Of a DNA stretch of 64,000 bases, positions 43,413-54,800 are shown in pieces (position 1 is the first letter of the stretch; each line of letters starts with the position of its first letter). The DNA comes from Sinonovacula constricta (Eukaryota > Mollusca > Bivalvia > Cardiida > Solecurtidae): assembly GCA_007844125.1 (NCBI GenBank), contig CM017567.1, positions 7,864,529 through 7,928,528 of the forward strand. The letters are read 5' to 3'. Below the pieces are notes generated by a model that was not told where the DNA came from, ran no database searches, and was given only the letters and a program-made list of their open reading frames with translations. Both the position numbers and the translations under genes were made by a program.

Positions 43413-43861
43413 CGTATCTTCCTATAACAAGCGATTAATAAATTTTATTCCGAGAATTCTTTGGTATATGTCAAGAGTTGAGGCCTGTTTATATTTTAAT
43501 GTGCTTACTGTCTTTAAACAAATAAGCAATGCTGATCATCAACAGTTCGATGACTCCAATATCGATACAAGAAAAAAAGGTAGATCGCGAAATTAAATAT
43601 CAAATGATTTTCATAATTAAATTTAAGTTTACGTTTCCCATTTCGCAAGACAGTGGTGCCAAATATCAGCGCCTTCTTTATAAGTTCATGTGCCCCTTAT
43701 CATTCGATGTACCTGTAAGTTTGATGTAAATGTAGAACATTGCACACACTACGCAGGCATGCCAATGCACGATTTGACAAACCATTCGCTGCAGGGTCTC
43801 TAGCAAAATTTAAAGGCGCCTTTTATGTTCCTGTCGGTTTGTAACAAATGAGACAAACTAA

Positions 43862-44523
43862 GAGGTCATTAAACCAACTTGCCAGTCTGAAGAGTTCATT
43901 AAACCAACCTGTCAGTCTGAAGGGTTCTCCAAACCAACTTGTCAGTCTGTAGAGTTCGTCATCAAACCAACCTGTCAATGTGAAGAATTCTTCAAACCAA
44001 CTTGTCAGTCTGAAGAGTGCTTCAAACCAGCCTGTCAGTCTGATGGGTTCTTCAGACCAACTTGTCAGTCTGAAGAGTTCATCATCAAACCAACCTGTCA
44101 GTCTGAAGAAATCTTTTTAACTTGTAGTCTGAAGAGTTCTTCAAACAAGCCTGTCAGTCTGAAGGCTCCATCAAACCAATCTGTCAATCTGAAGAGTTCA
44201 TTAAAGCAACCTGTCGGTCTGAAGGGTTCATTAAACCAACCTGTCAGTCTGAAGAGTTCATCAAACCAACATGTCAGTCTGAAGAGTTCATTAAACCAAC
44301 CCGTCAGTCTGAAGAGTTCATCAAACCAACATGTCAGTCTGAAGAGTTCATCAAACCAACCTGTCAGTCTGAATAGTTCTTCAAATCAACCTGTCAGTCT
44401 GTAGAGTTCATCAAACCAACCTGTTAGTCTGTAGTGTTCATCAAACCAACCTGTCAGTCTGAAGAGTTCATTAAACCTGTCAGTCTGAAGAGTTCATTAA
44501 ATCACCCTGACAGTCGGAAGCTT
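43862..44523. repeat. 30-bp minisatellite upstream of the transporter
   Basis: About 22 copies of a 30-bp unit, CAAACCAACCTGTCAGTCTG then AAGAGTTCAT, with small indels. It starts 450 bp upstream of the transporter ATG, so it may lie in its promoter or 5' UTR intron. Length is a multiple of three but stops and indels break both strands. Confidence 0.95.
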
Positions 44524-44529
44524 CTATAA

Positions 44530-45715
44530 TCATAGTGCACACAGTGTCAGAACGTGTACACAGGCACCGTCAACGTGAGTAAAAATCAACAAACAATTGA
44601 CGTTCATTTCTTGTAATAAATATTTTCCATAGTCGAAATAACAGCCTCACGCTTTGTTACATCCTTAGGAAGTCATAGAAAAAGTAGTTAAAAGACGTTG
44701 GTTCGGAAACAGAAAACATTGGTTCAGAATTACTTGACACATTCTGAGTAAGACGAATTGAACATTAAAAACAAAGATTTTTTAATCATAAAGATAATTA
44801 TTATTACATTTAGTTCAACTTACATGAGAAGTCTAGCTTTCGATTCTTTGGAACAGATTTCGAAGTCTAAAACGCCCGGAAACGCTCATTTAGATTAAAC
44901 TAAAGCTGAACATTTTAACTGTTCTTTGCTACAGCGTAGTAACGTTACTATGTCTTGCACGTTTCTTTACAGATACTAGGTTACAGTTTCGGTAACAAAA
45001 CAACCCAACTATTCTGTAGTGGGATTCGCCATTTGAATAATTGGTACAGTATATATACATGTTTTACGTTACCTTACGTAGCCTTTGGTCAGCTATTCAT
45101 TTGCACACTTAGTGAAAATTAACCTTTAAATTACTTTACTATATATGCATAAATCTACCAATTTATGCCACTTATTTGTGTAAATAAGAAGACGTGCGAT
45201 TTCTTTAACTTGACCATTCAATGAAGTTCTCAGCCATTGGATAAATTTTTACTCTTGGTTAAACTAAAATAGACGTCTCTACCAAAGCATGACATGACTT
45301 TTATGTCACTGTCACGTCATGACGCAAAATGTACACGTCACTGCATCGTCAAGACAAAAGATACATACTCGTATGTTGCTACCAAGTTGTGACGCGCGAT
45401 TCTCACATTGTAACAATTTAATGGGTTATTTTTATTTACACAGTTTGAGAGAAAAGCCTTCAGGAAGTTGGAGCGCTCCACAAACAAGATTCAAGCACCC
45501 AAGTCGGCACTTTCGTCGGCCCTTTTGCCGACTGACCGTTCGAAGGGGCGGTAACTGTTGTTCTATTGTTTCAGTTGTGGGGTTATCTTCTCGTTTCTGT
45601 GTTTTGTCACCTTTACTTTTACCTTTATCTAGAGGTAGATCAGATTTAAATATCTGTAGTAATTCTTATGGGACCCTTTCTTATTTTGCTTTGCACGGAA
45701 ACTGCTGATCGATGC
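44530..45715. other. Intergenic, nothing recognised
   Basis: Spacer between the minisatellite and the 5.3-kb TIR segment. A 129-codon frame at 45319-45708 has no recognisable domain. Confidence 0.55.
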
Positions 45716-45722
45716 AGCGTGG

Positions 45723-45817
45723 TGTTGAACCGAAATTTTCACACAAATGAATTCGTCACACGTGTGAAAAATTCGTACGAATTCCTCACATACGTGTGAA
45801 AATTTCGTACGAAAATT
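45723..45817 (+). repeat. Left TIR of the 5.3-kb segment
   Basis: About 95 bp, inverted at 50955-51049; internal CACACGTGTGAAAA and ACATACGTGTGAAAATTTC shared on both sides. Confidence 0.88.
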
Positions 45818-45957
45818 TCACATATTTGTGAAAATTTCGTATGGAACCTTAGACCCCCCTAAAACAGGTACGAAATTTTCACATGACAAAAAAAGTAGAA
45901 AAATGATTTGACAAAATATTGTCCAACGGAAAATTCACATAATTTTTTTGAACAAAG

Positions 45958-46300
45958 GTACGTATATCAGATTCTGCACATCGTCATTGGTCATCGTCAT
46001 CAACATTTGTCCAAAGGTATTTGATAATCCTTCAAAGGGTTCAAGAGATACAGAGCGGACATACAAAAATGCCTAATGACCTTTGAAGGGCCCGTGTGAC
46101 CTTGACCTTGAACTAAGGTAGCTAGAAACCTAGTTCTGCACATCGTCTTGATACAATGAACATTAATTTTGTGCAAAGTTATTTGAAAATCCTTCATGGG
46201 GTTCAAGACATACAGAGCGGACACGATCCGTGACAGACAGATGGGTGGGTGGATGTATGTATGAATGGATGGATGTATGGATGGATGGTCTAACTGACAT
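45958..46300 (+). repeat. Tandem ~160-bp modules (first set) with (ATGG)n
   Basis: TTCTGCACATCGTC ... TTCAAGAGATACAGAGCGGA occurs twice (from 45971 and 46134), then a GGATGTATGGATGGATGG simple tract at 46238-46290. The host repeat then continues on the far side of the 465-bp insertion. Confidence 0.75.
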
Positions 46301-46322
46301 GAAGCTAGCTCATACGCTTTAT

Positions 46323-46787
46323 CAATCGTACCTACTCGGCGATCTCCGGCAAGCTTCGGAGATAATGCCTCGTATGTAATTGTATGAATACACCAGTTGG
46401 TGATTTGCCCCGGCGAATAACTTCTCATTGCATAATGTAAACAAAGATGGCTGACTTTTCAAAGTGCATGCAGTACGCTTTAGATATAATGGAGATTCAA
46501 TACTCCTTGAAAGAAGAGCAGATTGCTTCGTTGAAGAATATTTATAACTTTATACTTTGTTGATACTGTATGTATATTACCAACAGGATTTGGTAAAAGT
46601 GTAATATACCAGTTATTACCCTGCATGCACTCGGATCACGCTTCGGTGATGTCTATATTCGAAGCTTGCCGGAGATCGCCGAGTAGGTACGATTGCCGCT
46701 TTGGAAGTAGTTCGTCAATATGGCGGCGACCGCATTATTTCCGAGGTGATTACGTAGAGGACGGAATTACCCGAGGAGTTCCGAGTG
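46323..46787 (+). mobile_element. 465-bp TIR element with 9-bp target duplication and RecQ-like fragment
   Basis: Left end CAATCGTACCTACTCGG and right end CCGAGGAGTTCCGAGTG match 13/17 as inverted termini. An exact 9-bp duplication, ACGCTTTAT, lies at 46314-46322 and 46788-46796, and removing the element restores the host repeat reading CATACGCTTTATGAGA. A second, perfect 36-bp inverted repeat joins 46323-46358 to 46660-46695, so the element has an extra, internal copy of its left end. A helicase-like frame lies between. Confidence 0.8.
46447..46660 (+). pseudogene. RecQ-like helicase N-terminal fragment, frameshifted
   Basis: ATG in strong context (AAAGATGG) opens MADFSKCMQYALDIMEIQYS then LKEEQIASLKNIYN (Q-motif-like) and stops at TGA 46561. 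In the next frame the sequence goes on as TVCILPTGFGKSVIYQLLP, a Walker A motif of RecQ-like type, then runs into the inverted repeat. A DExH box and the rest of the helicase are absent. Too short to act as an enzyme. Confidence 0.7.
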
Positions 46788-46799
46788 ACGCTTTATGAG

Positions 46800-47510
46800 A
46801 TAGGAGTACGGACTAAATCACTGACGGATGTGCATATTTTTCGAAGTGTTCAGGTTTTCTCAGAGCACGGCTCAAGTGTGGAAAAATCATAATGACTGGC
46901 CATCTTTGTATTGCCCTCTATCTACATATCAGTTTTATGAAGTTAGCTCATATGGTTTGTAAGTCCGGACATAAATCATTAATTGATGTGCATTATTTTT
47001 CAAAGTTTTCTCGATTTCTCACAGCAAGGCTAAAATGAGGAAAGATCATAATGACGGGCATCATCCTTGTATTACATTCTATCCACATACCAGGTTTCAT
47101 AAAGCTAGCTCATATAGTTTCTGAGAAATGAGTCTGAACATTAATCACTGATGGATGTGCATTATTTTACAAAGTTTTCTAGTTTTCGCACAGCAAGACT
47201 CAAATCCGTAAAAGTCAAAATAGCTGACATAATCATTGTATTACCCTCTATCTACCTAGCAGACTTCATGTAGCTAGCTACTATGGTTTCTGAGACATGA
47301 TGTGCATTATTTTTCAAAGTTTTCTGGTTTTCTCACAGCAAGCCTCAAACTTAGAAAAATCAAAATGACGAACATTATCCTTACATTGCCCTGTATCTAC
47401 ATACCAAGTTTCATGAAGCTAGCTCAAATGGTTTCTGAGAAATGAGTCCGGACATAAAACGGACGGACGGACGAACGGACGGACGGACGAACGGACGACC
47501 AGCGCCATAA
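46800..47510 (+). repeat. Tandem ~160-bp modules (second set) ending in (ACGG)n
   Basis: Four diverged copies, each with GATGTGCATTATTTTTCAAA, CTCACAGCAAG and AAGCTAGCTCATATGGTTTC, starting near 46827, 46983, 47150 and 47300; closes with GGACGGACGGACGAACGG at 47458-47500. Similar elements are familiar in mollusc genomes. Confidence 0.8.
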
Positions 47511-48239
47511 CATAAATCGTCCCTTCGGGCGTATTAAAAGACAAAATCTATCATTTCACCAAAATAGCTACAAGTATAAAGATACAAAGCGAGGCACTGA
47601 TCAGGAAAACATTTATGTATTAGGACACATTCAATATACTAGTACTTTATATAGCACATTTATATTTTCGGGTGCAATTAATAATTTAATTAAAAATCTA
47701 CATAACACTTACGTTATAACCATAAATATTCTCTCCTCGGATTGACTCTCTGAACTGATGAAGTTTGGTCATTCAGTTCGTTGTTCTTTCTTTCCTAGCC
47801 CCGCCTTAAGACAGTCGTCACAATTCCCGCCAAACTTTAAAGGTACCGAAGGACTTTGAAGGTATACACAACACACTCAGAAATCTTTGATTTCAAAAAT
47901 CGGAAATGTACAAAGACTTGCTTGAAAAAAGAGCCGGTAAGATCATCAAACGGCTGAAATAATGTCAACCTTTGCATTAGACTACAACCTGATTTTCATC
48001 CAAAAATCACTGGAAGGTAGTCAAAATTGGTGTACTTATTCATTAAGATTTGTTTACTTATTAGTTTTGGCGGAAATTCGAAGCTTTGCCCACTATATAT
48101 TCAAAGTAATTTAGAACATATTAAGTGAAACTAATTAATTTTAAGGAGAGGCTCGCTCGATTCACAAGCTCTGCCCCCATTATCAATAAGATTACACTAA
48201 TCACATAATTAACATTACGCCAAAATTTGATTGACAGGA

Positions 48240-48394
48240 CAAGACGCCTAGCGTTAGCTAATCAGCGCGCTCCATTTGGTCACGTGATTCTTTTGTTTTT
48301 CGGTCGCCATTTTCCTTGGACAAGCTGAGTGCATTTCGTTGACCAAGAAACGGAGGAATAATTCTGATTTTAGTAACAAAAAAGCGAGAAGAAA
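48240..48394 (+). promoter_or_regulatory. Promoter-like region before the THAP-like exon
   Basis: TTGGTCACGTGATTC (CACGTG E-box) and CGGTCGCCATTTTCC (YY1-like), GC-richer than the surroundings, about 110 and 80 bp before the ATG. No TATA seen. Confidence 0.35.
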
Positions 48395-48643
48395 ATGGTT
48401 AAAAGATGTCAGTGGGGTCTCTGTGATTCAGATAGTCGATATCCGGAACGTTTGACAGGCGGCATCGTTTTTATTCCATTTCCAAAGCCGAACCGTAACT
48501 TGGACAAATATAAAAGATGGATAAAATCGTGTAATCGTGAACACCACCAGTTGAATGTTGAAAAAGTCGATGGAAATTACAACTTGTATCGTCTAACGCA
48601 TTCTCGTTTTAATATGTATGTATATATTCCATCTTTGTTATGA
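48395..48643 (+). CDS. THAP-like zinc-finger domain, incomplete
   Basis: Opens MVKRCQWGLCDSDSRYPER and continues GGIVFIPFPKP and YKRWIKSCNREHHQLNVEK. The leading Cys pair (C-x4-C), the FPFP-like strand and the invariant Trp are as in THAP DNA-binding domains, which start at the N-terminus. The closing C-x2-H and AVPTIF-like end are missing; after VEKVDGN the frame loses similarity. Either the domain continues in an unseen exon or it was truncated. It may belong to a host gene or to the surrounding TIR element. Confidence 0.5.
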   Translation: MVKRCQWGLCDSDSRYPERLTGGIVFIPFPKPNRNLDKYKRWIKSCNREHHQLNVEKVDGNYNLYRLTHSRFNMYVYIPSLL

Positions 48644-50314
48644 CCTACTGCAGTAACTGCTACTCAGATCAAAGAAATAGATCCCCTTTAACTTGAGTAA
48701 CATCGGACGATTTCGTTGTGATATATGGTTACAAAAGTAATAAACACATTATCAAAGGTTAACTGCATTTATAAACGGTGGATTTAATGTAATAATGAAA
48801 AATACCCGGATTTACACGAACAGTATGCGTCTGTAAGGGAATCTAGGCCGATCGTCATGTGCACGCTGTGTGGCTTCTCGCTCTTCAGTTGTGATCGGAA
48901 AACACTAGAATTAACGTCAATTTTTCTTCGGTCTAAAAGTCAACCTGGCTGAATGAATGTAAGATTCATTTGCGTATCAGCTGGCTTGAATTCTTTGCCG
49001 AAGTGACGATTTTAATAGCATAAAATGCTCACCAAAGTTCGCTGGTAGATCACTTAAACAGGCAGCCATGTTTGTTGACAATGGGTCCTACTAGGATTAA
49101 CATCCGATGAAAATATGGTGCAGAGTATACTTAAAGTTAAACATTACATTTTATAGCATTTCAAACCTGGTGTTAATTGTATTGCTTTAATTTTTAAACC
49201 TCCCGCTTTTGTTATTATGGATATTCCACTTAGGTGTTAATTATATGTTTTGATCAAGACAAATAATAACCACTTCAATTTTAAACACATTCTTTACAAC
49301 TGCACCTGTGTTATTCAATTTTCTTACCGACAAAACATAGAAAACATTTATCGCTTTAATTTTGTTTATTTTCAAAGCAGTCATAATTATTTGACATATC
49401 TCGCTCACAAACGATAATACATTGGTCATGCTTTGTAATTTATGTTTTAATGTTCATATCTTACATTTAATATTTCATACAAGTAACGCACACAATATTA
49501 AGTACATACAATAATATTTTCATGGGGGATGATGTGAATTGTATTGACACATGTTTATTGTTATTTATGCCCCTATCAACGAATTGTTGATACATATTAT
49601 GTAATATATGAATACGTATATACATTAAAATCTTTTTTTATGTCTTTGTGGTGTCTTTGTTGTGTCTTTGCATGTCTCTGTGTGTCTTTGCATGTCATTT
49701 GCAGTGTTTCGTATGACCGTTGACAATATAGTATTGACCCGATCGACGATAAGATGTCCAAGGTTATCAGATAGTGGGTCACGTGACTCGGTGGGCGGAG
49801 CAATCTACCCGCGAGCGTAATGTTAATTGGCAGGAAATATAATAATAATATATGAATATCATAAAAGTTTTGAAATACTCATAACTTCGTTTGAGAATGT
49901 CGTGTGTAATATCACAATGATGCGATATCGAGTTGTTGCGTGACATTCCCCGTCACCACTTCAGGGTAGTTATTTTTTCTGGTCCTCCTTGGACCATGAG
50001 CCTGGCTCTGTTTGCTAGATGTGTTATATCCCTTTAATTTGACATTTTGTCTGTGGTTATTTACATCGACATGTTGTGATTTGATCCCACTGCAGGGCCG
50101 CCTCCGGGTATACACAACGTCAAAAATTTAATGGCCCGAAACGCTGCCGGAGGTATTTATTTGAAAATGTCAATGTTTGAAGGTCATCCTTACAAATTGA
50201 TGTGTCCGGTCTGTCAAATGGTGTCAGACTGATCGACTGCGGTTTAGTTCCATAATATTGAAATACAACCACTTAATAAATTCTAAAACGATATCTCTCC
50301 GTAAATGCCATATA

Positions 50315-50540
50315 TCCGACTAGCGACAGCGGAAGTGCGATAAGGCATCGCAACATGGCGATACAGCGCATGACAATCCGATACGAAATTCCGAAAATGT
50401 CGCAATGTCGTATCGCATTGCCGTGCGTCGCCCAGCGCACGACATGTAATAACGCGATACGATATTGCTTAATTGCAATACAACATCGTCACTTTACGAT
50501 ACAACACGCAACATTGCGATTCGTCGCGTGACGTTTGCTT
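50315..50540. repeat. CpG-rich foldback block with GCGATAC motifs
   Basis: Many forward and reversed copies of GCGATAC / GTATCGC / GCAACATTGCGA, locally self-complementary (for example ATATTGCTTAATTGCAATA). CpG density is far above that of the rest of the window. Probably a MITE-like or satellite relic inside the 5.3-kb segment. Confidence 0.6.
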
Positions 50541-50954
50541 GACGAAAATTTAGATTACGTCAAGATTACATTCTTACAAGTTCTCATTTTACAAAATTAT
50601 ATTGCATCTACCTATGATTGAACTAGGAAAATATCTATACTGATTTCCTTTATAATGCAATACGACTTTTAAGTCCTTTATTGTTGCATCTTGTTTAAAT
50701 TATGCTTTCCCGAGCAAAGGAGCGATTCCATGCATCAAAAATGCACGAGAGGAGCTAGAGATATTTTCAAATGCTGAGAAATCATGTTAATCCATAAGAG
50801 CTAACAGTAATAACTATATTTTTCAGGATTTAACTTCATAACATAGTCATGTGTGCAAGACGTAGGAATGTGTCACACAATTATGTGAAAAATTCGTTGA
50901 TACCTAGTGGTGGTTAGAAAATAGGCCTCGAAATTTTCACAGCACATTTTTGGC

Positions 50955-51049
50955 CATTTTCGTACGAAATTTTCACACGTATGTGAAGAACTCGTACGAA
51001 TTTTTCACACGTGTGACGATTTCGTTTGTGTGAAAATTTCGGTTCAACA
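50955..51049 (-). repeat. Right TIR of the 5.3-kb segment
   Basis: Inverse of 45723-45817, ending GTGAAAATTTCGGTTCAACA. Confidence 0.88.
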
Positions 51050-51117
51050 AGCGTGGCGAATTTATGGACGGCATCTATCCGCTTTCATATAAAGTGCTAC
51101 GTCAAATTCCTGTCTTT

Positions 51118-51838
51118 TGGTCACATGTATGTTACAAGCCGTTTTGTAATAAAATCTGCATTGTAATAAACTTATGTTTTGGCCTGATATCTTCATTTTC
51201 TTGCCTCTAATAACTAAAAATCATGAATAAACCATAAAACACATACATCTCTGGCATTTATAGTTGTTTTCACACACTTTTGAGACATCTCATTTTTCAA
51301 CCTTACGCGAATTTTTCTTAGTCCTGTTCACTATTATAAGTGGAAAACCCATTTTTTTTTTTTTTGGTAAAGTTGGTTAATTTTAGCCATTTTAGGCAAG
51401 AAAATGAAAATATCAGGCTGAAAAAATAAATTTATTACAAAACGGGTTGACTGCTGTCAAAAAATGTATTACAAAACGGATTGAACAGTCAAACCTCTCG
51501 AATATATTCCAAATAATATTTAAAGGAGATATAATGTTGTTTAAACATGTTTCCACAGCAAATCCTTCACTTTTGTCGATGAATCATCAAGACTTTTGAA
51601 GAAAGGTAACTTTGCTACAAAACGCGTTTTCCTCTTATAATAGGGTTTAGGACTAAAAAACTTCACATAAGCTTGAAAAATATAATTTCTCTTAAGTGTC
51701 ATGCCAGAGATGTATGTGTTTTGTTGGTTTATTCGTGATTTTTAATTATTTGAGGCAGGATTATGAAGATGTCAGGCCGAAAAGTAAGTTTATTACAAAA
51801 CGGGTTTTATTACAAAACATAGGTGGTCAATGTGACCG
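51118..51838. mobile_element. Inverted-repeat (MITE-like) element
   Basis: Arms of about 130 bp: TTTTGGCCTGATATCTTCAT and AACACATACATCTCTGGCAT on the left (51178-51262) recur reversed near 51700-51785. A third, partial copy in the right-arm orientation lies at 51359-51460. TTATTACAAAACGGGTT recurs in all. Outer ends GGTCACAT / ATGTGACC pair. No coding capacity; no clear target duplication. Confidence 0.6.
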
Positions 51839-51839
51839 A

Positions 51840-54800
51840 ATAGGCTACTTTCATAGTGGTTGTCAACTCATCTGTCTGTACGCTTTATCTTGTGTTCCCA
51901 CTTTACTCTACTGTTCATATAAATAGGAACACTGTTCATATAAATAGGAACAATTAACTTCTTCGTCATCAGTAATGATACCGGCGGCCCGATGCAGGAG
52001 ACAATTTTGGGCTCGGATATACAAATTTTCTCGACTATATTTCTTCCGGAAAAGCCTAATCACACAAATTTTGCAGACCGTATAAAGATAATCACGGGTA
52101 TCTCAGGCCTCCGACAGTCATATACTTATCCTCCTGGGCAAGGCTACTCTAAAAGTTATTTTATTCAGGTCATGACAAAATGGTTAAAAGATGCGAGCAA
52201 GAATTTGGTTGTTTTTACAATAAGAGTGTTTTTGTGAATTATGAATATATATTGAGGTCACCTCTTTGGGATTGATCCTGATAAAGAATAGAGCAAAAAT
52301 GCAATTTAAAGTTACATACAAGCATAACAAAAGCACCAACTGTTGCAATAGTTGTTAGAATTTGTATGACAAAATCCTTCCCAGACAAAATCCTGTTCGT
52401 TCCTTTTTAGCATAAGCGGACAAAATATAGAATTTAACAAAAGCAGACAAAATCACTCCCTTAAATTAATTAACATAAAATATATCTCGAAATTGGAAAT
52501 TTATAAAAAAAAATACGATGTTATTATCATATTATTTACGAGACTTAATTAACTCTACGAACCAAATAAAAAATATTTCAAAATGTAGACAATTTAGAGG
52601 CGGGATTTTACAGGCTTTGAAAAATGTACGGAAGGATCCGCATTTGGTAAAATTAACAGAAGGAATTTTCCTCTGGAAGGATTTTGACCGTACTCCGTTT
52701 TTAGCAATGCAATGTAAAGGATCGAAGAATGTGTTCGCCAGTTTCGGCATATTTGTGAGAAGAACTTGAACCAGTTTTCAACAACAAAGTTATGTGGCTA
52801 AAGGTTTATGTCTTCGCATTTTTCAGACTTTCAGTCAGTTTAATAAAGCCATTTAAAACGAGTGGCCATTTGTGCAGAGACCCTTCAGAACGTATCTTAG
52901 ACATAATAAAAACTTTTTTTTCGGGGGAGCATACCCAAGGACCCCCACCCTTACACGTCCCCAGCCCTCTCCCATTCCTAGAGCGTATGTCAGATTCAGT
53001 CTTCGGTCCCCACAGCTGAAAAGTTCTAGATCCGGGCCTGGTACAATAATTCCAGATGTGCAGCACCAACCGACAACTTCCCGTACCTTTCCTCCCACCC
53101 CTTGTGGTAATAACTTACACTTACACCGCCTAGTTTGCAGTATATGTTGATAGAAGAAATCCATTCTAACGCGGACGAAGGGAAATCACTCTAACAGCTT
53201 TACTCGCACCACGTTTCCTCAAGAGCACTTAAAGTAAGATTTTTAAAATATTTCAGGTACTTTACGGTCTTATACTGTACGCAGACACATTTTTAATATG
53301 TTGGTACCTTCATTACATAGCGATTTTGCCACCTTCAATAATTTCAAGCCGAGTGGCCTATATGGACTACTAGTAAAGTGTGTTCATAATGATAAGTGAC
53401 AATAAGTCAGAGGAATGGTCAACAGGATTTAGGCCCCAGTTTAAATGTTTTAGGACAGGACATAATTTTCCAAAGTAACATTGCGAGCAACCTTAAATGA
53501 AAGTCCCAGGTTCAATCGCGGACTATGAAAGATCAACCATTCATTAAAAGCACAATGAACACAGTTACCTCTGATCACTAGAGTACCAACATATTACCAA
53601 AATTCGTTGTTCTCCTTAAATCTGCAGCAGTGGCCTTTCCAAAGCTCAAATACAGATATTCCACTAGTTAAAAATATTTTTGTTTTAATTTTTCATAGCT
53701 AGTGGTGGTAAATGAAGTAACTCTAGTTTATCAATACAGTTTTTTTAAGAAAAAAAAGGAAACACATGCTGAAGACAAATATGCTTTTAAACATCAAATT
53801 AAGGTAACACAAGGATATCTGTGAACATGCTGAACATTGAAAGAAATGTTTTGTGTTTAGCCTAAACACGGGTAAATTAAAGTTGTCGCAAAACTCTCAA
53901 AAACTTTTTTTAAGCTCAATCATCTAGTACTATATCCGTACTGTACACCCAAGGTATTACTAGACACCTGGGTATTCTACCTGGGACAGTACAGATATCG
54001 GATTACTACACACATGCAAAAGAATAAACTTTGGTAGGAAATAACATTTTACATGCTGCTTACATCACTGTCCTAAGCAGTGTAAGGTATCAAATGATTG
54101 AATGTATTCTGCATCAGCAATTTTGAGAAAGTTTTGCTGACTTCCATTTAAAGTGAACCAGCTTGTGATAACATGTCGTCCTTTGATCAAGCAGTATATA
54201 TTTTTGATGCAATAAATGCAGCCTTTATTCAATACACATTGATAGCTTTTTGACTTGGGAATTTCTTTGTACTAAGATGAAATAAAAAAAATATATTTAT
54301 GCTTCCTGAAATATTACAATAAGCAAAGTGTATGAATGTCCCCTGATAAGTAAATACATAAAATGCCTTAGGAAGGTAGTATAAGACACAATAAGTGCGA
54401 AATGTGATGTTGAGGTTTGCAATTTCTATGATGGTTTGTCATTTTATTATTTTAAAATACATATTATTTAAAAACTATTTAAAAAAGTGTTCATGATCTT
54501 TGCATTTCTTCTGTAAGATAAGTTCAGGAAACAGTCTTGTTTCTGTTCATCTCTCAGTGACTGGTATAAAAGGACAATGGAATAGGAGGCAGTTGAAAAA
54601 CAATTTTGACAACTGGTCAGACTTGCTTAAAAAGACAAATGAATAGTATTCAAACCGATGTTATAGATAACAGGTTACAAGTAAAAGAAATAAATATTTT
54701 AAGAAAAGTGTGAAGTTTAAAAATTTATACAAGCCATTGTCTGTTTGATTGGCCACTATCTACTCTTTTTGCCACACATGAGTTTTCTGTTGTTTTTATG

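Larger units (their letters stand above)
45723..51049. mobile_element. 5.3-kb TIR-bounded segment with 7-bp target duplication
   Basis: Left end TGTTGAACCGAAATTTTCAC (45723) is matched by the exact reverse complement at 51049. About 95 bp of inverted terminal repeat pairs with four or five mismatches and contains CACACGTGTG and CGTACGAA palindromes. A 7-bp direct repeat AGCGTGG flanks it (45716-45722, 51050-51056). Content: ~160-bp tandem modules, a nested 465-bp element, a THAP-like exon at 48395, and a CpG-rich block. No transposase was recognised. THAP plus a 7-8-bp duplication would fit the P-element group; unproven. Confidence 0.75.

Noticed and set aside
45319..45708. 129-codon open frame with Arg/Ser-rich middle
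   Set aside because: No recognisable domain, and it ends just before the TIR element; not supported as a gene.
52806..53164. Open frames on both strands at 52.8-53.2 kb
   Set aside because: Overlapping opposite frames in a locally GC-rich stretch, without similarity that I recognise.
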